Below are positions 42,517-54,700 of a DNA stretch of 64,000 nt, piece by piece (positions within the stretch are counted from its first letter, which is position 1; every line of letters starts with the position of its first letter). Source of the stretch: Peltaster fructicola (taxonomy: Eukaryota > Ascomycota > Dothideomycetes); assembly GCA_001592805.2 (NCBI GenBank), contig CP051143.1:1426001-1490000 (forward strand), given 5' to 3'. A program made the translations under genes and the position numbers. Under the pieces are notes generated by a model that saw nothing but the letters and a program-made list of their open reading frames with translations, made no database searches and was not told where the DNA came from.

Positions 42517-44178
42517 TCACCGTTGCACATCTGAGGCGCTGAACAGGTTGTGGGTGTAGCCTCTAGCAACACCAGACCTGCCTTCTTCGATGCTTGCACC
42601 TTGTATGTTTCCCTGCTCATCCCGGTCGTATTCAATCTCAAAATCACTGCCTAATCCTTGCCATTCTCGCTTAGATCGCAGGTACTCAGCACCTGGCGAT
42701 AACACACCATTGATGGTGGCAAGATCGCCCTTTGCTCGCTGCACCAAGGCAGAGGATTCTGGTGCTTCGTTGCGCGATTCAGCGATGGCAGCGGCGGGCT
42801 TGTTCTTCCGCGGGCGAGGATGTGAGACGTAACGCCCAGTCCTAAGGTCAAACTCGGGCGGCTCGTCGTCTTCAGATTGATCCTGCCAGTCACTATCTGC
42901 GACGCTCACTGACGCATCCAAAGCTGGTGTTGAAGCCGCAGCGGCTTGCTTCCTCTGTAGAAGAGTCTGAAAGTCACTGATCCACTCTTGGCCCCAGATA
43001 CGGCTATCGTCTCGCATCAATGCTACTTCGAGCTCGAACGGTGTAATGACTGGAGCTAGGAACTCCTTGCTGTCTATTAGACTGCTCTCCCAACAGCCTA
43101 TGACCACCCAACCTCCCACCTCTGCGAAGTTGGCAAGCTTGGCGGGATTGAGCTTGCCCACGACGAAGGTATATGCTTTCTTCCCGGAAGCTGCAATCAA
43201 AGACTGAACATGTTCAAGAGCTACCATGTAGTTCTTCACCGACAGTGTGTTGATGAGAATGCCAATGACCGCTGCTGATGACAGACGAAGCAGTGATGCA
43301 TAGCGTCGACGCATGATCGCTGGTGCGGCTGTATCTAGGGAAGTCGACGTTGACGCTGGGTCGAGGACCATGAACTCCTTCACGCGGCTGGTCAGAGTGA
43401 GTACCAATGAGGTTGGCGGTGTCCCTAGATGGATGACTGTGTAGTCTTTGAGCTCATCGTGCGTGAGAGTGATAGCACGGTTAGGAAGTGGCGACGACGG
43501 ATCGTGTATGAGCTCTGGTGCAGATGTGTGCTCGTAGCCTGCATGTCGCAGTCTATCTGCGAGGTGTTGGAGATGGTGCTGCCAAGGTACATCCGCCAGT
43601 AGACACAGCTTTGCCTGCTGGTCTGATACTGCCTCCATCAACGTGTGAACAGCAGCATCATGGTCTAAAGGCTTTGCTGTAAAGACATAGATTACAGGTA
43701 GACGCTGCGTGGGCGAGAGACAGGACCGTCCGTAGTGGACGACTCCATCTGCTGCGGCGTGTTCTGCTGCAATCTCATCAACGCAACACGCTCCATACGA
43801 TGTGTCGCCAAGGATGGTCAGTCTCTCATCATTGTGCTCACTTGTCGTATCTTCTGCCTGTGCAGTGCCTCCAACAACCGTGGTTCCAACCTGACTGTCC
43901 GAGCCTTGTGTTGCCGACTCTGTGGTCCTTGTGGTGGCAAGCTGGGAACGTAATCGATCGAATACTCGCGGTCCATCAACCAGCATATCGTCTGGAAATT
44001 GTAGAGCGATTCGCTTCCATCTCCGCCGACGGATCTCATCGACTGTCCTTCTAATCTCGTATTGCAGGTCAAACTGCTCGGTGCTCAGTGCTGACGATGA
44101 GACCGGAGTAGCAAGCGTCTGCTCGAGCAATGTGTCTGCTGGAGTCGACAGCACAGGCGCTGACACCAGATCGTCCAT
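42517..44178 (-). CDS. DPH2: Diphthamide biosynthesis protein Dph2
   Basis: A 553-aa single-exon DPH1/DPH2-family radical-SAM-type Fe-S protein. Dph1-Dph2 carries out the first step of diphthamide formation on translation elongation factor 2, moving an aminocarboxypropyl group from SAM to a histidine. Family blocks: DEIRRRRWKRIALQFPDDML, LGDTSYGACCVDEIAAEHAA, VVHYGRSCLSPTQRLPVIYV, FVVGKLNPAKLANFAEVGGW, VVIGCWESSLIDSKEFLAPV, ITPFELEVAL. Three cluster-ligand Cys positions (in GACCVDE, GRSCLSP and IGCWESS) are visible. The C-terminal DFQTLL...GRYVSHPRPRK and WQGLGSD extension are characteristic of Dph2 rather than Dph1. The 5' flank has TATAAA near 44280. Secure. Confidence 0.93.
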   Translation of the reverse strand: MDDLVSAPVLSTPADTLLEQTLATPVSSSALSTEQFDLQYEIRRTVDEIRRRRWKRIALQFPDDMLVDGPRVFDRLRSQLATTRTTESATQGSDSQVGTTVVGGTAQAEDTTSEHNDERLTILGDTSYGACCVDEIAAEHAAADGVVHYGRSCLSPTQRLPVIYVFTAKPLDHDAAVHTLMEAVSDQQAKLCLLADVPWQHHLQHLADRLRHAGYEHTSAPELIHDPSSPLPNRAITLTHDELKDYTVIHLGTPPTSLVLTLTSRVKEFMVLDPASTSTSLDTAAPAIMRRRYASLLRLSSAAVIGILINTLSVKNYMVALEHVQSLIAASGKKAYTFVVGKLNPAKLANFAEVGGWVVIGCWESSLIDSKEFLAPVITPFELEVALMRDDSRIWGQEWISDFQTLLQRKQAAAASTPALDASVSVADSDWQDQSEDDEPPEFDLRTGRYVSHPRPRKNKPAAAIAESRNEAPESSALVQRAKGDLATINGVLSPGAEYLRSKREWQGLGSDFEIEYDRDEQGNIQGASIEEGRSGVARGYTHNLFSASDVQR

Positions 44179-44545
44179 GACGTTTACTCTCTCGACTCAA
44201 CAAGGGAAAATGGTATGCTTCTGCTGAAGGCCTTGCAAACTATTGGACCGAGATTCATGAGGAACAGTCCTGAGGATTTTGTATAAATTTGTGTGCCCAA
44301 AATTTCACGTCAACATCATTGCAATATACTTGAACAAGAAAGATATCCATCTCATCACTACCGACAGCGTGTCATTCAACCATTCATCGCTTCGTCCACG
44401 CATATATTATCGCCATTGTCCCAGTCATTGATGCTAGATCAATGCATAGTCTGTACAGCGACGTGAGAATCACCTTTTGCGAGACGACCCACCCAAAGAT
44501 GCCCGACTCAACGTCCATTTCATCACTGCGTCCCCTTGTTAGGAT
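44179..44545. other. Intergenic, promoter of DPH2
   Basis: About 370 bp between two minus-strand genes. A TTTATAC/TATAAA element near 44280 could serve DPH2. No coding region seen. Confidence 0.5.
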
Positions 44546-45758
44546 CTATCTACCGTCGACAGCACGCTGATAGTCCGTGAGCAAGAGCCTGAGATATAAG
44601 GCGGATCCCGTGATCAGCACGAAGACCATGTCCCAGAACATGCCTCCGACGGGCCAAGCCAATGCAGCCCAAAAGATCCGATCTGGCTCAATCCTCAGCA
44701 TTGTCGCGATCGCACGACGATAGCACAAGACGATCGTAAGTAGCATAGCTACAGCAAGTGACGCTTTCCATCCTGGCATGTCTGAGAACCAATGCGAGAT
44801 ATGTTCGAGCTGAAAGGGCCAAGACCTCGCGGCCAGGAGTCGAAGGGTTGTGGCGTCTTTGGCACAGCTGATGCGTTCTGTGTCAGCGAACACCTCAAAG
44901 ACATTGAACAACATACTAAGCAAATCGCCAAGGACATAATGGGAAGAGTCCATCTTGTTGCCGCCCCTCGCAGTGAACGAACGGTCCTGCGGCCGCACTG
45001 ATCACCGCTAAAGATCCTGTCACGGCGTAAGTTGTGAGGCGCAAGTGTTCTGGAAAATGCGTTGTTCGCCGTCCATTGCTAAAGCCCATGATCTCGGCCA
45101 GAAGGCATTGTCCCAGAACAGTTCCACAGGCAAGGCTCAGCCACATGATATGGAAGTCGAGCAGACTGGTTGCGTCCAGGATCGACCATTGTCTTGGAAT
45201 CTGCCTAGCGGTTGAAAATGCCAGAACCATGCCTATGATATGCAACAGAATGCGAGCACATTTTGTGCCTACACTTCTCGGTGAAGTGATGATGATCTTG
45301 CACGATCCGGCCATGGATCTCACCTAGCATTCGGATCAGTGCTTTCTGCTATAGTCAACAAAGGCGACGCATACCACAATGTCTAGACAGCCGCCAGATA
45401 GACAATACGCAGCTATTGTGAGCCTCCGAGACGACACGCATTTCTCAGGACCCAGCTCCTTGCCACTCTCGTCAATGTAGACGAGATTGACGGCTTCAAA
45501 ATCACCCGAGAGAAGCAACAAAGGCATAAAGAGTACAGACAGTCCCAGCCGGCAAAGGGCATACGCTGGCGTAAGTAGCATCGCCAAGGCGTGAACAGAG
45601 ATGATCCACCATCTCGTACTGCCACGGACTTTACGCTCCTGATATGCCACCACAACAATTGTAGCTACAGCAATCAAGATAGCGGTCCAGGGCAGCTGGG
45701 ATGGCTTGAGATCGATGTACCGTGTGCACGACTCATGAACAAAGCGTAGAAACTCCAT
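44546..45758 (-). CDS. Uncharacterised polytopic membrane protein, three exons
   Basis: A 370-aa membrane protein that I do not recognise. Exons are 45375-45758, 44917-45323 and 44546-44867, with introns of 51 nt (GTATGC...TGCTAG) and 49 nt (GTATGT...CATCAG). A nearer CACAG acceptor in the second intron would create an immediate stop, so the later one is chosen. The spliced protein has about seven or eight hydrophobic helices: PWTAILIAVATIVVVAY, WWIISVHALAMLLTPAYALC, LGLSVLFMPLLLL, LTIAAYCLSGGCLDIVV, ILLHIIGMVLAF, MWLSLACGTVLGQCLLAEIM, LTTYAVTGSLAVISAAAG, WKASLAVAMLLTIVLCY and FWAALAWPVGGMFWDMVFVL. No transporter or receptor signature is visible. Splicing that keeps hydrophobic helices in frame across both joins is the main evidence that the model is right. 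Confidence 0.68.
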
Positions 45759-46248
45759 CAGTACTGAATTGCTGAGGTAGGCAGAAGACCATAGGTGACT
45801 TCAGCAAGAAGATGTAGGCATCCTGTGTAGGATTGAATCAAAGCCTCGAAGGCTGTGCAACTCTTGCATGATGGGATCTCCATGTCATTGCATGGTGGCT
45901 CTGCATTGAAGGGAGCTGATCCTTCCACTCAGGCAGCAAGTATGTCCGAAGAGAGATAGGACAACGTGTTGCACACTTCCGCAAGGCTGACTCGGAGTCA
46001 GGTACAAAGAGGAGCCAGATGGTATACAAGTCGTGGTCCAAGGGAGACTCTATAGCTGAGGCTCTTTCCCGATTGAGAAAGTTAGGCGAGCATTGTTTAT
46101 GTGTTTACGTCTTGCCTGTTCAAGCTTGACAAAACGCGCTTGCACACTCGACATCCACGAATACCACACACTCGAGCGCTGACAAAAGACTTTCCATGAG
46201 TGCAGCTTTATATACGCATCCGTTACCAATGCAGCTTTCCTAGTCGCC
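45759..46248. promoter_or_regulatory. Divergent promoter region, membrane protein / Cep57-like gene
   Basis: 490 bp between opposed starts. A TTTATATA element at about 46206-46213 lies 35-40 bp before the ATG at 46249. No coding region supported. Confidence 0.5.
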
Positions 46249-48878
46249 ATGTCGAAAGCATCAGCCTTCGCCAGGCAGTCACGCGCTGTTCGCGAATCGT
46301 CTCCACGAGCAGACGAATACCACACAGGCTACTCAGACTTCAACACTCGAGAGCTTCTGCACTCCACCGAACACGACTTGCAACTCACAGACCATGACCA
46401 GAACGCGAAAATCTGGACACTCAACAGAGAAATAGCAGGCGATGACGACGGGAGTGCCTCCATGAGCATCGAATACGGACGAGGCATTAAACGCGCTGGA
46501 AGCGAGCTCGATGACCTGAGCTCAATGCAGCATTTCCTATCGGCGAGAATAGCGAGTATGAGATCACGAAGACGCCACCGCTCAACAGTATGACACGCAA
46601 GAGGGAGGCAAGCATGAGAGAAGTTTCGTTGCGCAGGGCAAATGAAGGCGCCAAACGATCCATGAGCCAGACTGCAAAGACATCCGCAAACCTTTCCGAC
46701 GTTCTGCGTGCCAACAAGATGGTGGACAATGCAACAGAGAGTATTGAAATAGTGGTCAACCAGAAGAACACACGTTTTACACACAAGAAGGTCATCCCTG
46801 TAGCAACTACGTCTGGAAAGACCACAACACCAGCACAAAGCAAGCGAGCGATACCGCTGTCAACCATGGACACTGGAGATTTCCTCCTGCCCGACGTTAG
46901 CAACCTCGGTGACCTGATCGATCCAATGCCGAAAGACAACACTTCTCGCTTTGCAAGCAAGGGAAGATCACGCTTTACACCATCAGCAACCCATCGTATG
47001 CCTGTGCGATTCGAGGGTACCGATCGTCTGCCGGTACGAAGTATTCCGATCCCAGAGGACGAGAAGAAGATCTATGCGGCTCTTCAAACCCTCCAGGAAA
47101 AGTTCAATCAACTTGAGCTTGACAATGCTGAGGCTGGCAAGCAGCTCGACCAGTACGAGAGGGAGAATGCCGATTTGCGCAATGCGGTCGCTCGAGAGGA
47201 GCAATACCGCCGACCAGACAGTGCCATAGATTCCGAGGACGAGACAACGCAAGAGAAGTGGCGCATGGATCGTACGAAGATGCAGTCCAGCCTGCGATCC
47301 ATTCAGCAACGATATGATAAGATCGAACGCAAGCTCAAAATCCGAGAGACCGATCTTCGGACGTGCACGAAGGAGCGAGATGATCTGATCACCCAGCTTG
47401 GTGTGGAGTGCTATCGTCTACAAGAATTAGAGGCAGAGAATGCACAACTGCGCCAAGACCACGATGCTCTACAGACGGAAGTCAGTGAGCTCAGACAGGA
47501 GGTGCATATCCTGCGTACACCAGCTCAGCATTCAGTCAAGGACATCACCGGCACATTTGGTCGTCGAGACAATACCAGACGTTCCTCACGCTTCAGTGCT
47601 CCCAACAAGACAGCCGCATCGGAAGACACGATCGCCGCACGAAGCAATTGTATTAACTTCGACATCTTCGACGACCAAGCTCGCCAACAGATCGCAGATG
47701 TTGTGAAGCAACAATGGCAGAACCAGCAAGGTCGTCGCCGATCGTCCAGTCGACAGGCTGGGACTCGCCTGCACTCTACAATGTTCGACATTGACAGCCG
47801 ACCAGTCAAAGCAGCGAAGACATCTGCGTCTCTTCGACGACAGCACAAGGCGACCATCGAGGATGAGGACGCTGACGAGGAGGTCTACACGGAGTTTGAG
47901 CTCACGAATACCAAGAACATGACCGGAAGATCTCTCGATGCTGTTGATGTGAACAACGATATTACAGAACTGACGGCTAATGACCCAGCGGAAGTGCAGA
48001 AGCTAAGACAATTTCTCGAAGAGCAACGACGCTCAATGCTACTCAAACGGCATTCGTCTGCGCCAGTCGTCCCTCAACAGACTACGGCAGTGCCAGCCAA
48101 CCGGCGATCGTCTCTTCGCGACTTGACTGGGAACATCGCATCGGACACCAAACGCACTGTGCGGGTACAGTCTCCTGCCGTTCAAGATCGGCATCTTGTT
48201 GTTGATGATGACACGCAGACATCACTGCCGAGCAATGTTGGTCGACGACGAAGCAGTGCAGCACAAGATGGCGAGACCTCAGCCTTCATAATTCCGGACA
48301 TCACCCTTCACCGCAAGGCGTCTTTGCGCAACATGGACAGCAATCACGATGTGCAGGCCTGCACAGTGTGCAATCAGGATGATGCAAACATAACCATTCC
48401 ACTAGTCTGCCCCATCTCAACCAAGACCGACCTACCCGAAGATGCCACCATTCGCCCATCACAACCACCACGCAATGCCCTTGCACGTGTGCTGAAGCAG
48501 CTGAACGACGAGCTCACCCATCTCAAATTTGTGCTCGCTGGGTATCAGAAGCAACACAACACCAACGATCCATCGATTGGTGCCAGAGCTCGCAAGCAGC
48601 TCTACGATAAGATCAGTGAGATAATGGCCGAGTGCAAGAGGAAGGAGGACCAGATCTATGCTCTGTACGATGCCGCAGAGGGTCAGATTAATGCTTACGA
48701 CGAGCCGAAGAGTGTGAAGCAACGTATATCCACTCCTGCTGCCAAGAAGACGTTCGATGTCAACACTGGGACTACACCACTCCCTGCTTTCGGTCTTGAT
48801 GGCGCATATGATGTTCAGAGCGATGAGGAGAGCGTTGGACTGCCCGCTTGGGAAGGACTTAGTGAGCTTGAGGACTAG
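46249..48878 (+). CDS. Cep57/Ppc89-like spindle-pole-body protein, frame break near 46522
   Basis: A long coiled-coil protein (about 876 aa if one base is missing). The C-terminal region has CTVCNQDDANITIPLVCPIS, ATIRPSQPPRNALARVLKQL and a KRKEDQIYALYDAAEGQ end, which matches the Cep57 microtubule-binding domain of fungal spindle-pole proteins such as fission yeast Ppc89. The middle is a classic coiled coil (ALQTLQEKFNQLELDNAEAG, ECYRLQELEAENAQLRQDHD). The N-terminus MSKASAFARQSRAVRESSPR...DDDGSASMSIEYGRGIKRAG lies in one frame (46249 to ~46523) and the remainder (...AAFPIGENSEYEITKTPPLN, SMTRKREASMREVSLRRANE) in another. Total length is one base short of a multiple of three. A 78-nt GTGCCT...TGCAG intron is a weaker alternative because it removes the MSIEYGRG segment. 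Confidence 0.78.
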
Positions 48879-49051
48879 GACCATCGGCACCGGTCACAGT
48901 AGCGAAAGAAATGATTGTACTGAATGTACCATGCTTGTGACAGCGACAATCATTGTTCGACAGGGTATATACAATTCGTTACAGATGCATGGTCGCGTTG
49001 ACCCGTTCCCAAGCTCCAGCTATGCAAATACATGATCCCAAGGCAGGTCGA

Positions 49052-50637
49052 CTACTTTCCGACGCCGCCAGTGACCGGATTTACATTGATGCTGCCCACA
49101 GAGTTTCGCCTGAGAGCCTCGACTGCGACGACAGACAGACGCTTCTCGTCGTAGTGGACTGTGGTAGCAACGCCGCCAATGGCTCCACCCTCGTAGCTGG
49201 CGGCGATGACCTTGGGACTCTTGCTTGTGAAGACAGCCATGCCATGGCGGACCCAGTGTGTTGCAACATATGCCAAGACGACAACGAAGCCGACGAGTGG
49301 CACGAAGTAGGATGTCTTGGTGCTGACAGCATCGGCTACAGCGCCCTGGATGGGAGGAAGACTGCACCACCAGAGACGCCCATGACCAGGATACCTGCAC
49401 CACGACGGGTGTGTCTTCCGAGGTTGGCAGTTCCAAGGGTGAAGATACATGGGTACATTGGGCTCTACAATGATTGTTAGTGCTTGCTAGAAGGCAGCAT
49501 TATTCTGACGTACCATGAAGAAGAAGATGACAATCAGCACACCAACTGCTGCTGTGCCGTGACCGTTACATACGTATGCATTGAGCGCAATAGCGCACAG
49601 TGCGTAGATGACGAGCAGGAAGTTCGACTCGAAAATGGTAGCCAAACCTGCGGCAATGAAGCGGCCAACCGTGAATGTGATGAGAGCGTAAGAAAGCATC
49701 TGGGAGGCGTTTTCCTTGCTGAAGGAGGCATTCTCGGTGGCATAGTTGATGAAGAATGTAGCGATCGTGACCTGAGCGCCGACGTAGCAGAACTGTGCGA
49801 CGAAACCGAAGATCATGTTGTACTGCTTGTAGAGGGGCTCGTCGCCAACGATCTTGCCATCGCGGCCCATGCCAAGCTCAATGGTAGTCTCTGCAGCGAT
49901 TGATCCTCGACGTGTGACCTCTTCCTCGACCTCAGGAAGCTTGGCGAAGAAGAACATGACCGCCACAGCAGCACCAGCGCATGCGACTGCCAAGTAGACG
50001 TATTGGACGTTGGTGAGGTTGTTTTGGTTCTCGCCAGAGAAGAATGCCTTTGAGGCGATGAGGGGGCCTACGAACGAGGCCACGCCGTTCCAGCACTGGC
50101 AGAATTGTAGTCGTACGGACGCCGATTCTGGGGCGCCGATCACGACCGCGTAGGAGTTGGCAGCCGTCTCGAGCGTGGCAAGACCGCAGGCAATGATAAG
50201 TGTGCAGATGAGGAAGCCTCCGAAGGATGCTTTCTCATTCGCCGGAGAGCTGAAGTGTGCAACTGGCCAGAACATGACGGCACCAATGGAGTAGAATGTC
50301 AAGCCCATAAGGATGGTTGTCTTGTAGCCCTTTCTCTTCAAGACTTCGGCAGCGACCGGCGAGAAGCCAAGGTAACCTCCGCCGAAGTACATGACCTGAA
50401 GTCCAGTGGCTTCGAGGCGGGTGATGTTGAGCACATCCTGGAAGTGCTTATTGAGGACATCGAGAAGACCGTATGAGAAGCCCCTACATCTGTCAGTGGA
50501 TTCATCTGGAAATCGACTGTGGATACTCACCAGAGGAAGAAGAGGGAGATGACGAGCAGCAACGGGAAGATGAGCTTCTTTCCTGTGAGGTAACCACCTG
50601 CCACAGGAGCAGTGTTCATAGGGACACCACCGGCCAT
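49052..50637 (-). CDS. FucP-type MFS sugar transporter, three exons, one frame break
   Basis: A 12-helix major facilitator of the L-fucose/glucose-galactose permease (FucP) group. Exons: 50531-50637, 49514-50483, 49052-49464, with introns of 47 nt (GTGAGT...TGTAG) and 49 nt (GTACGT...TGTAG). The first splice gives LVISLFFLWGFSYGLLDVLN, the family opening; then FGGGYLGFSP, ACGLATLETAANSYAVVIG and CYVGAQVTIATFFINYATE. In exon 3 the motif GILVMGVSGGAVF is followed by a frame change, and PPIQGAVADAVSTKTSYFVP continues in the next frame; the canonical motif is VSGGAVFPPIQG. One G missing in the GGAGG run at 49354-49357 would restore it, and exon 3 is one base short of a whole codon number. Fungal members import sugars; the exact sugar is unknown. 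Confidence 0.85.
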
Positions 50638-51725
50638 GATGTAGGATGGGCTGTTAACGAAGGACTAGTCGACAGAATGCCAAGAAAAGCAGACCAGATA
50701 GGCGAATTGGATGCTGGAGGATGGTGAGGACGATACCAGAGCGGTAGCAGCATCTTATAGACGTCCTCAGAGGTGCCCAGAACACCATGCCTGCCAGCAC
50801 TGTCATTGAACGATATTGGCATGAAGCTCTATGCGCTTAGAGTTTGCGGTCGAGTATAGATGAGATCTCGACTAGTCTCACTAGCCCATATGATGATTGG
50901 ACATCTGTCAGAGGGGGTGTCTTGGTCTGCGAAAGGTGTTGCTGTAATCGGGCCGTGAGTATGCATGGAAGCCACCAAGAACATTCTTCTGCAGCTACCA
51001 GGATGTAATAGCCTGAACTGCGGGGAGCCAGTGTCGTCCTTGTGTTGGCAGCTTGTGGCCTTGTACCTACGTCCAGAAAGCACGAGACGCTGCCTCATGC
51101 TGTTGCGACGACCTGGTCGTTGCACCACTAGATTGTGTGTTAGGCCATTGTGATTCTTTGTATATCATGATGCAGCACTGATATTGAAGCCCTTCGACTC
51201 CATCGTGTCAAAGGAATGTCATTACGAGTGTCAATGTTGTCCCCGGTATAGCTTACCGTCTGCTCGCATGCGGACATGTGATTGATGGATGATCTTCGGC
51301 AACGACCATGAGCCATCTCATGAACATCCGTAGCTGCAGACGAGCTTCTAGCGCCGTTCCAGACGCACGAGATCTAGCGATACTGTCTTCGGTCCTTTTC
51401 GAAAGGTTATTGATCGTCGGTGTATTGTACGTTTTCAGCAGTAGTGCGCCCCAGATCCCCCTCACCTGGGGTAGTGTATGCGGAGTGCCAAGATATCCTA
51501 GGCATTGATTGGATCTTGAAGACATATCGCAGCCGCTGCGTGCATGATCTACGTCGCTTTCTTCAACGATGACGAACCGTACTATGCATGCTAGCCCTAT
51601 AATGTGCCCAGGAGATCTGCATCTCGATGGCTATTGATTGGGGAGGCTCGGTAAGATGATCTCTAACCGCGACGCCGCGGTGTCTCAACGAAACGCCTTG
51701 CGAAAAGATCTTGTTACACAAGCAG
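50638..51725. other. 1.1-kb gene-free stretch
   Basis: Lies upstream of the FucP-type porter and downstream of NCR1 (both minus strand). No coding frame with family resemblance, no RNA gene, no repeat recognised. Confidence 0.5.
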
Positions 51726-54700
51726 CTAGTACTCATCGCTGTCATAGTCGTCCTCTGGAAGCAGGGCACGGTATCGCCTGCCAGCGAGGTCCTGCTCGAG
51801 GCCTCCATCGCTCTCTGGATCCACGAAGCCTCGACCGCCAAAGAAGCTGAGCGCCACTGGTAGGAAAATCAATGCGTGTAATGCCGCCCATACCACCAAT
51901 GCCAACCAGACTCTGAAGTAGTAGATCTCAAAGATCTTGCTATGTGTGAATGCCAGGACAAATACTCCTAGCAGCTTGGTGATGGTAATGCCACTGAAGA
52001 CACTGCCTCCAACATTGACCAAGGCTGCCCACGCTCGCGCAACGCGGGCATTCGATCCGACATGCAGGTGTGCACGTTCGAGTATGCTGGGTGAAGGCAC
52101 AGTAAAAGCACGTGCAACATGTGCACAGAACTCGACACCGATGCCGACACAGATGACGATGTTGACAAGACTGACTGCGTTGAGAGACACGCCAGCCAGT
52201 GCCATTGTGCCCACCACATCGATCACGATCATGGCGACAGTGATGGTGACAACAAGTCCGGTCGCAACGGATCCCAGAAGAATAGAGGTGATCACCAGGA
52301 TGATCGCGAGAGCTGCACCAACAAGGCCAACGCTGAGACCTCGGATAGTAGCATACTGCTCGAAGAAGATGTAGAACTTGCTGTACGGGAACACATCAAT
52401 GTTGTTGCGCTCAGAGATGTCATTTGCAATGCGTCGAGCAGAGGCATAGGCGTTGATGAAGTCTTCCTGGCTTCTCAGAGGAGTGTGAGCAGTACGGAAA
52501 TGAGTTGCTGGTGTTGTCGTCCTGTTGAGGTTATACCTGACGGCATCACCATAGGCTGCTTTACCAGCGAGACACTCCTCGCCAGGATAGGCTTTGAGCC
52601 ATCGTTGCAAGTAGTAAGTGAACTCTTCGCCTTCAGGCATGCCGTAGAGGGTAGCATTCCACTCTGGGTCACGACCCTCGAAGCAAGCCTCTTTGCCGTC
52701 AACACAACATGATGCTTCTGTCGGGTTAAGCCAGGCGAAAAGTCGTCGATCCAGCTGGCGGTCGCATCTGCAATATACGACACCTCTGGTCGCTTCCGCT
52801 CTGCCTCCAAAACATTGGCCAGAGACCACTCACGACAAGAGCCGAAGCGGGCGCAAAGTTCTTGCTGACCTTCTCGAGCGGTGACGTTGAGGTCGCGAGT
52901 GACAAAGTACACCGGTGGTCCAGCGCCGAAATAATCGTAAAGGTCATTGAAGTAAGGGATCAGGTAGCTGTCGTTGGGGATGGCAATACGCTGATCGAGC
53001 CCCAGCTGCAATTCTGGAAGCAGAGCCACGCCAGCGGCGAAGAAGCCAAGGAAGATCGTGATAATCGCGACTCTTGCTTTATTCTCGAGGATGGCTGGCG
53101 CATATTGCTTGCGAATGAATCGCGACAGCCAGCCTTCCTCATCTGCACCACTGAAGGGAGCACCGCCGAAACCATTTGGATGATTATAGTCCGACGCACC
53201 CTTCAGCTTGATACACGGTACGCAATCTGCTCTACCATCCTCGACTCGTTCCTGGTTGAGAGCCAGAATGGCAACGAACATGGTCCACTGCAATAGAGCG
53301 TTGATGAGTACAGCACCTGCAGCATATGCTGCGAAGTTGCGCACTGCTGGCATACCGACTGCTGCGCCGAGTGCGATAGCGACGGTTTCTGTGGTGGCTG
53401 ATAGCAATATTGAAGGACCCATGCGCCCAAGCGCACGAGCAATACGATCAACAACAGCCTCGTCGGCGTGGGACACATTGACCCTTTCGAACTCGTGAAC
53501 GATCAAGAAGATGTTGTCGACACCGACTGCCAATACCAAGAATGGAATGACCTCTGCAATGATCAGTGTAGCCTTAACGCCAGCTGCTGCAAAGAGTCCG
53601 ACACTTGCGGAGACTGACATCAGCACTATGAGAATGCCGACAATGCCCAGGAGGAACTTGCTCTGTACAAGAGCTGCTGTAGGATTGCGAATGATCGAGC
53701 TGAACGTGATAGTTGTGCTTCCTAGTGCCAGGGAGGCGTAGATGAACATCACAATGTACGAGATGATCACGATCTTGGCATCCGTGTTGGTGGTCTTGTT
53801 CAGCTCCTGCTCAAGCGAGATCTCAGTGTTGAAGCTCAATCGAAGGTTGCGTTTCGATGCCTCGTCTTGTACTTCCAGAAACAATCCGTTCAGCGCATCT
53901 TCCCACTCTTCTGCTTTATGGAAGCCGGCGTCATTAGGATTGTAGCCTTTGACTACCCAAGTGGTGACAATCGCTTGAGCATCCAGGACGGAATCTGAGC
54001 TGCGGTTGTAGCCTCCCAACACCAACTCTGGTTGAATGGGTTGTCCAAAGTCGGGTCTGCAATTGACAGGTTGTGCAGTACAGTCTACAAGAGTGTCGCG
54101 CCAGGATCCCTTGTCGAAGCTTCCAAGATAACCGGTGATACTCTGCACAACGCAAGCATCACCAGTTGGCTTGTAGCATACATCCTTGAAAGTGTAGCCA
54201 CGAGTACTTTGTACTTTGCCGACTCGCTCTTCCACAGTATACCACCAGGCAAGGGTTTCATCGTCGAGTACTGGCCCAGCCTGTCCGATAGTGCTGTCGT
54301 TGACCAGGAAAGCCTGCTCGGCTCGGAAGAATGGGCCAAAGTTGTTGTCAAAGAACTGCTTCTCCTGCGCTGCTGCGGAATCTGGTGAGACCCACAACTT
54401 GACAGGGTCGGTTTCCACCTCAAAACGAAGCCAGCCCAGACTGAGTATGCCAACAACGATGATGCTGGAGAAGATGGTGATAGCAGGATATGTAGCACAT
54501 AGTCGTGCCAATTTGCTGAAAGCACGGTCACAATAAGTGTTGACAATGTACTGTCGTGTTGGTCTATCCATACCGCCGCCAATGTTGACGACATCGCCCT
54601 CGTCCTCTCGGTCGTAAGGAGCTGCATCTTGTAGCAGCTGGAGTCGTTCATTCTTGGACTTTTGATGCTTGATGGCAGCGATATGTCCGATCACAGCCAA

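Noticed and set aside
44878-44916. Nearer CACAG acceptor giving a 39-nt intron in the membrane-protein gene
   Set aside because: Creates an immediate TAA; the acceptor 10 nt further on keeps the frame and gives a 49-nt intron.
49367-49415. 49-nt GT...AG stretch inside the third exon of the FucP-type porter
   Set aside because: Length fits local introns, but splicing joins in the wrong frame and deletes VMGVSGGAVF, a conserved part of the family.
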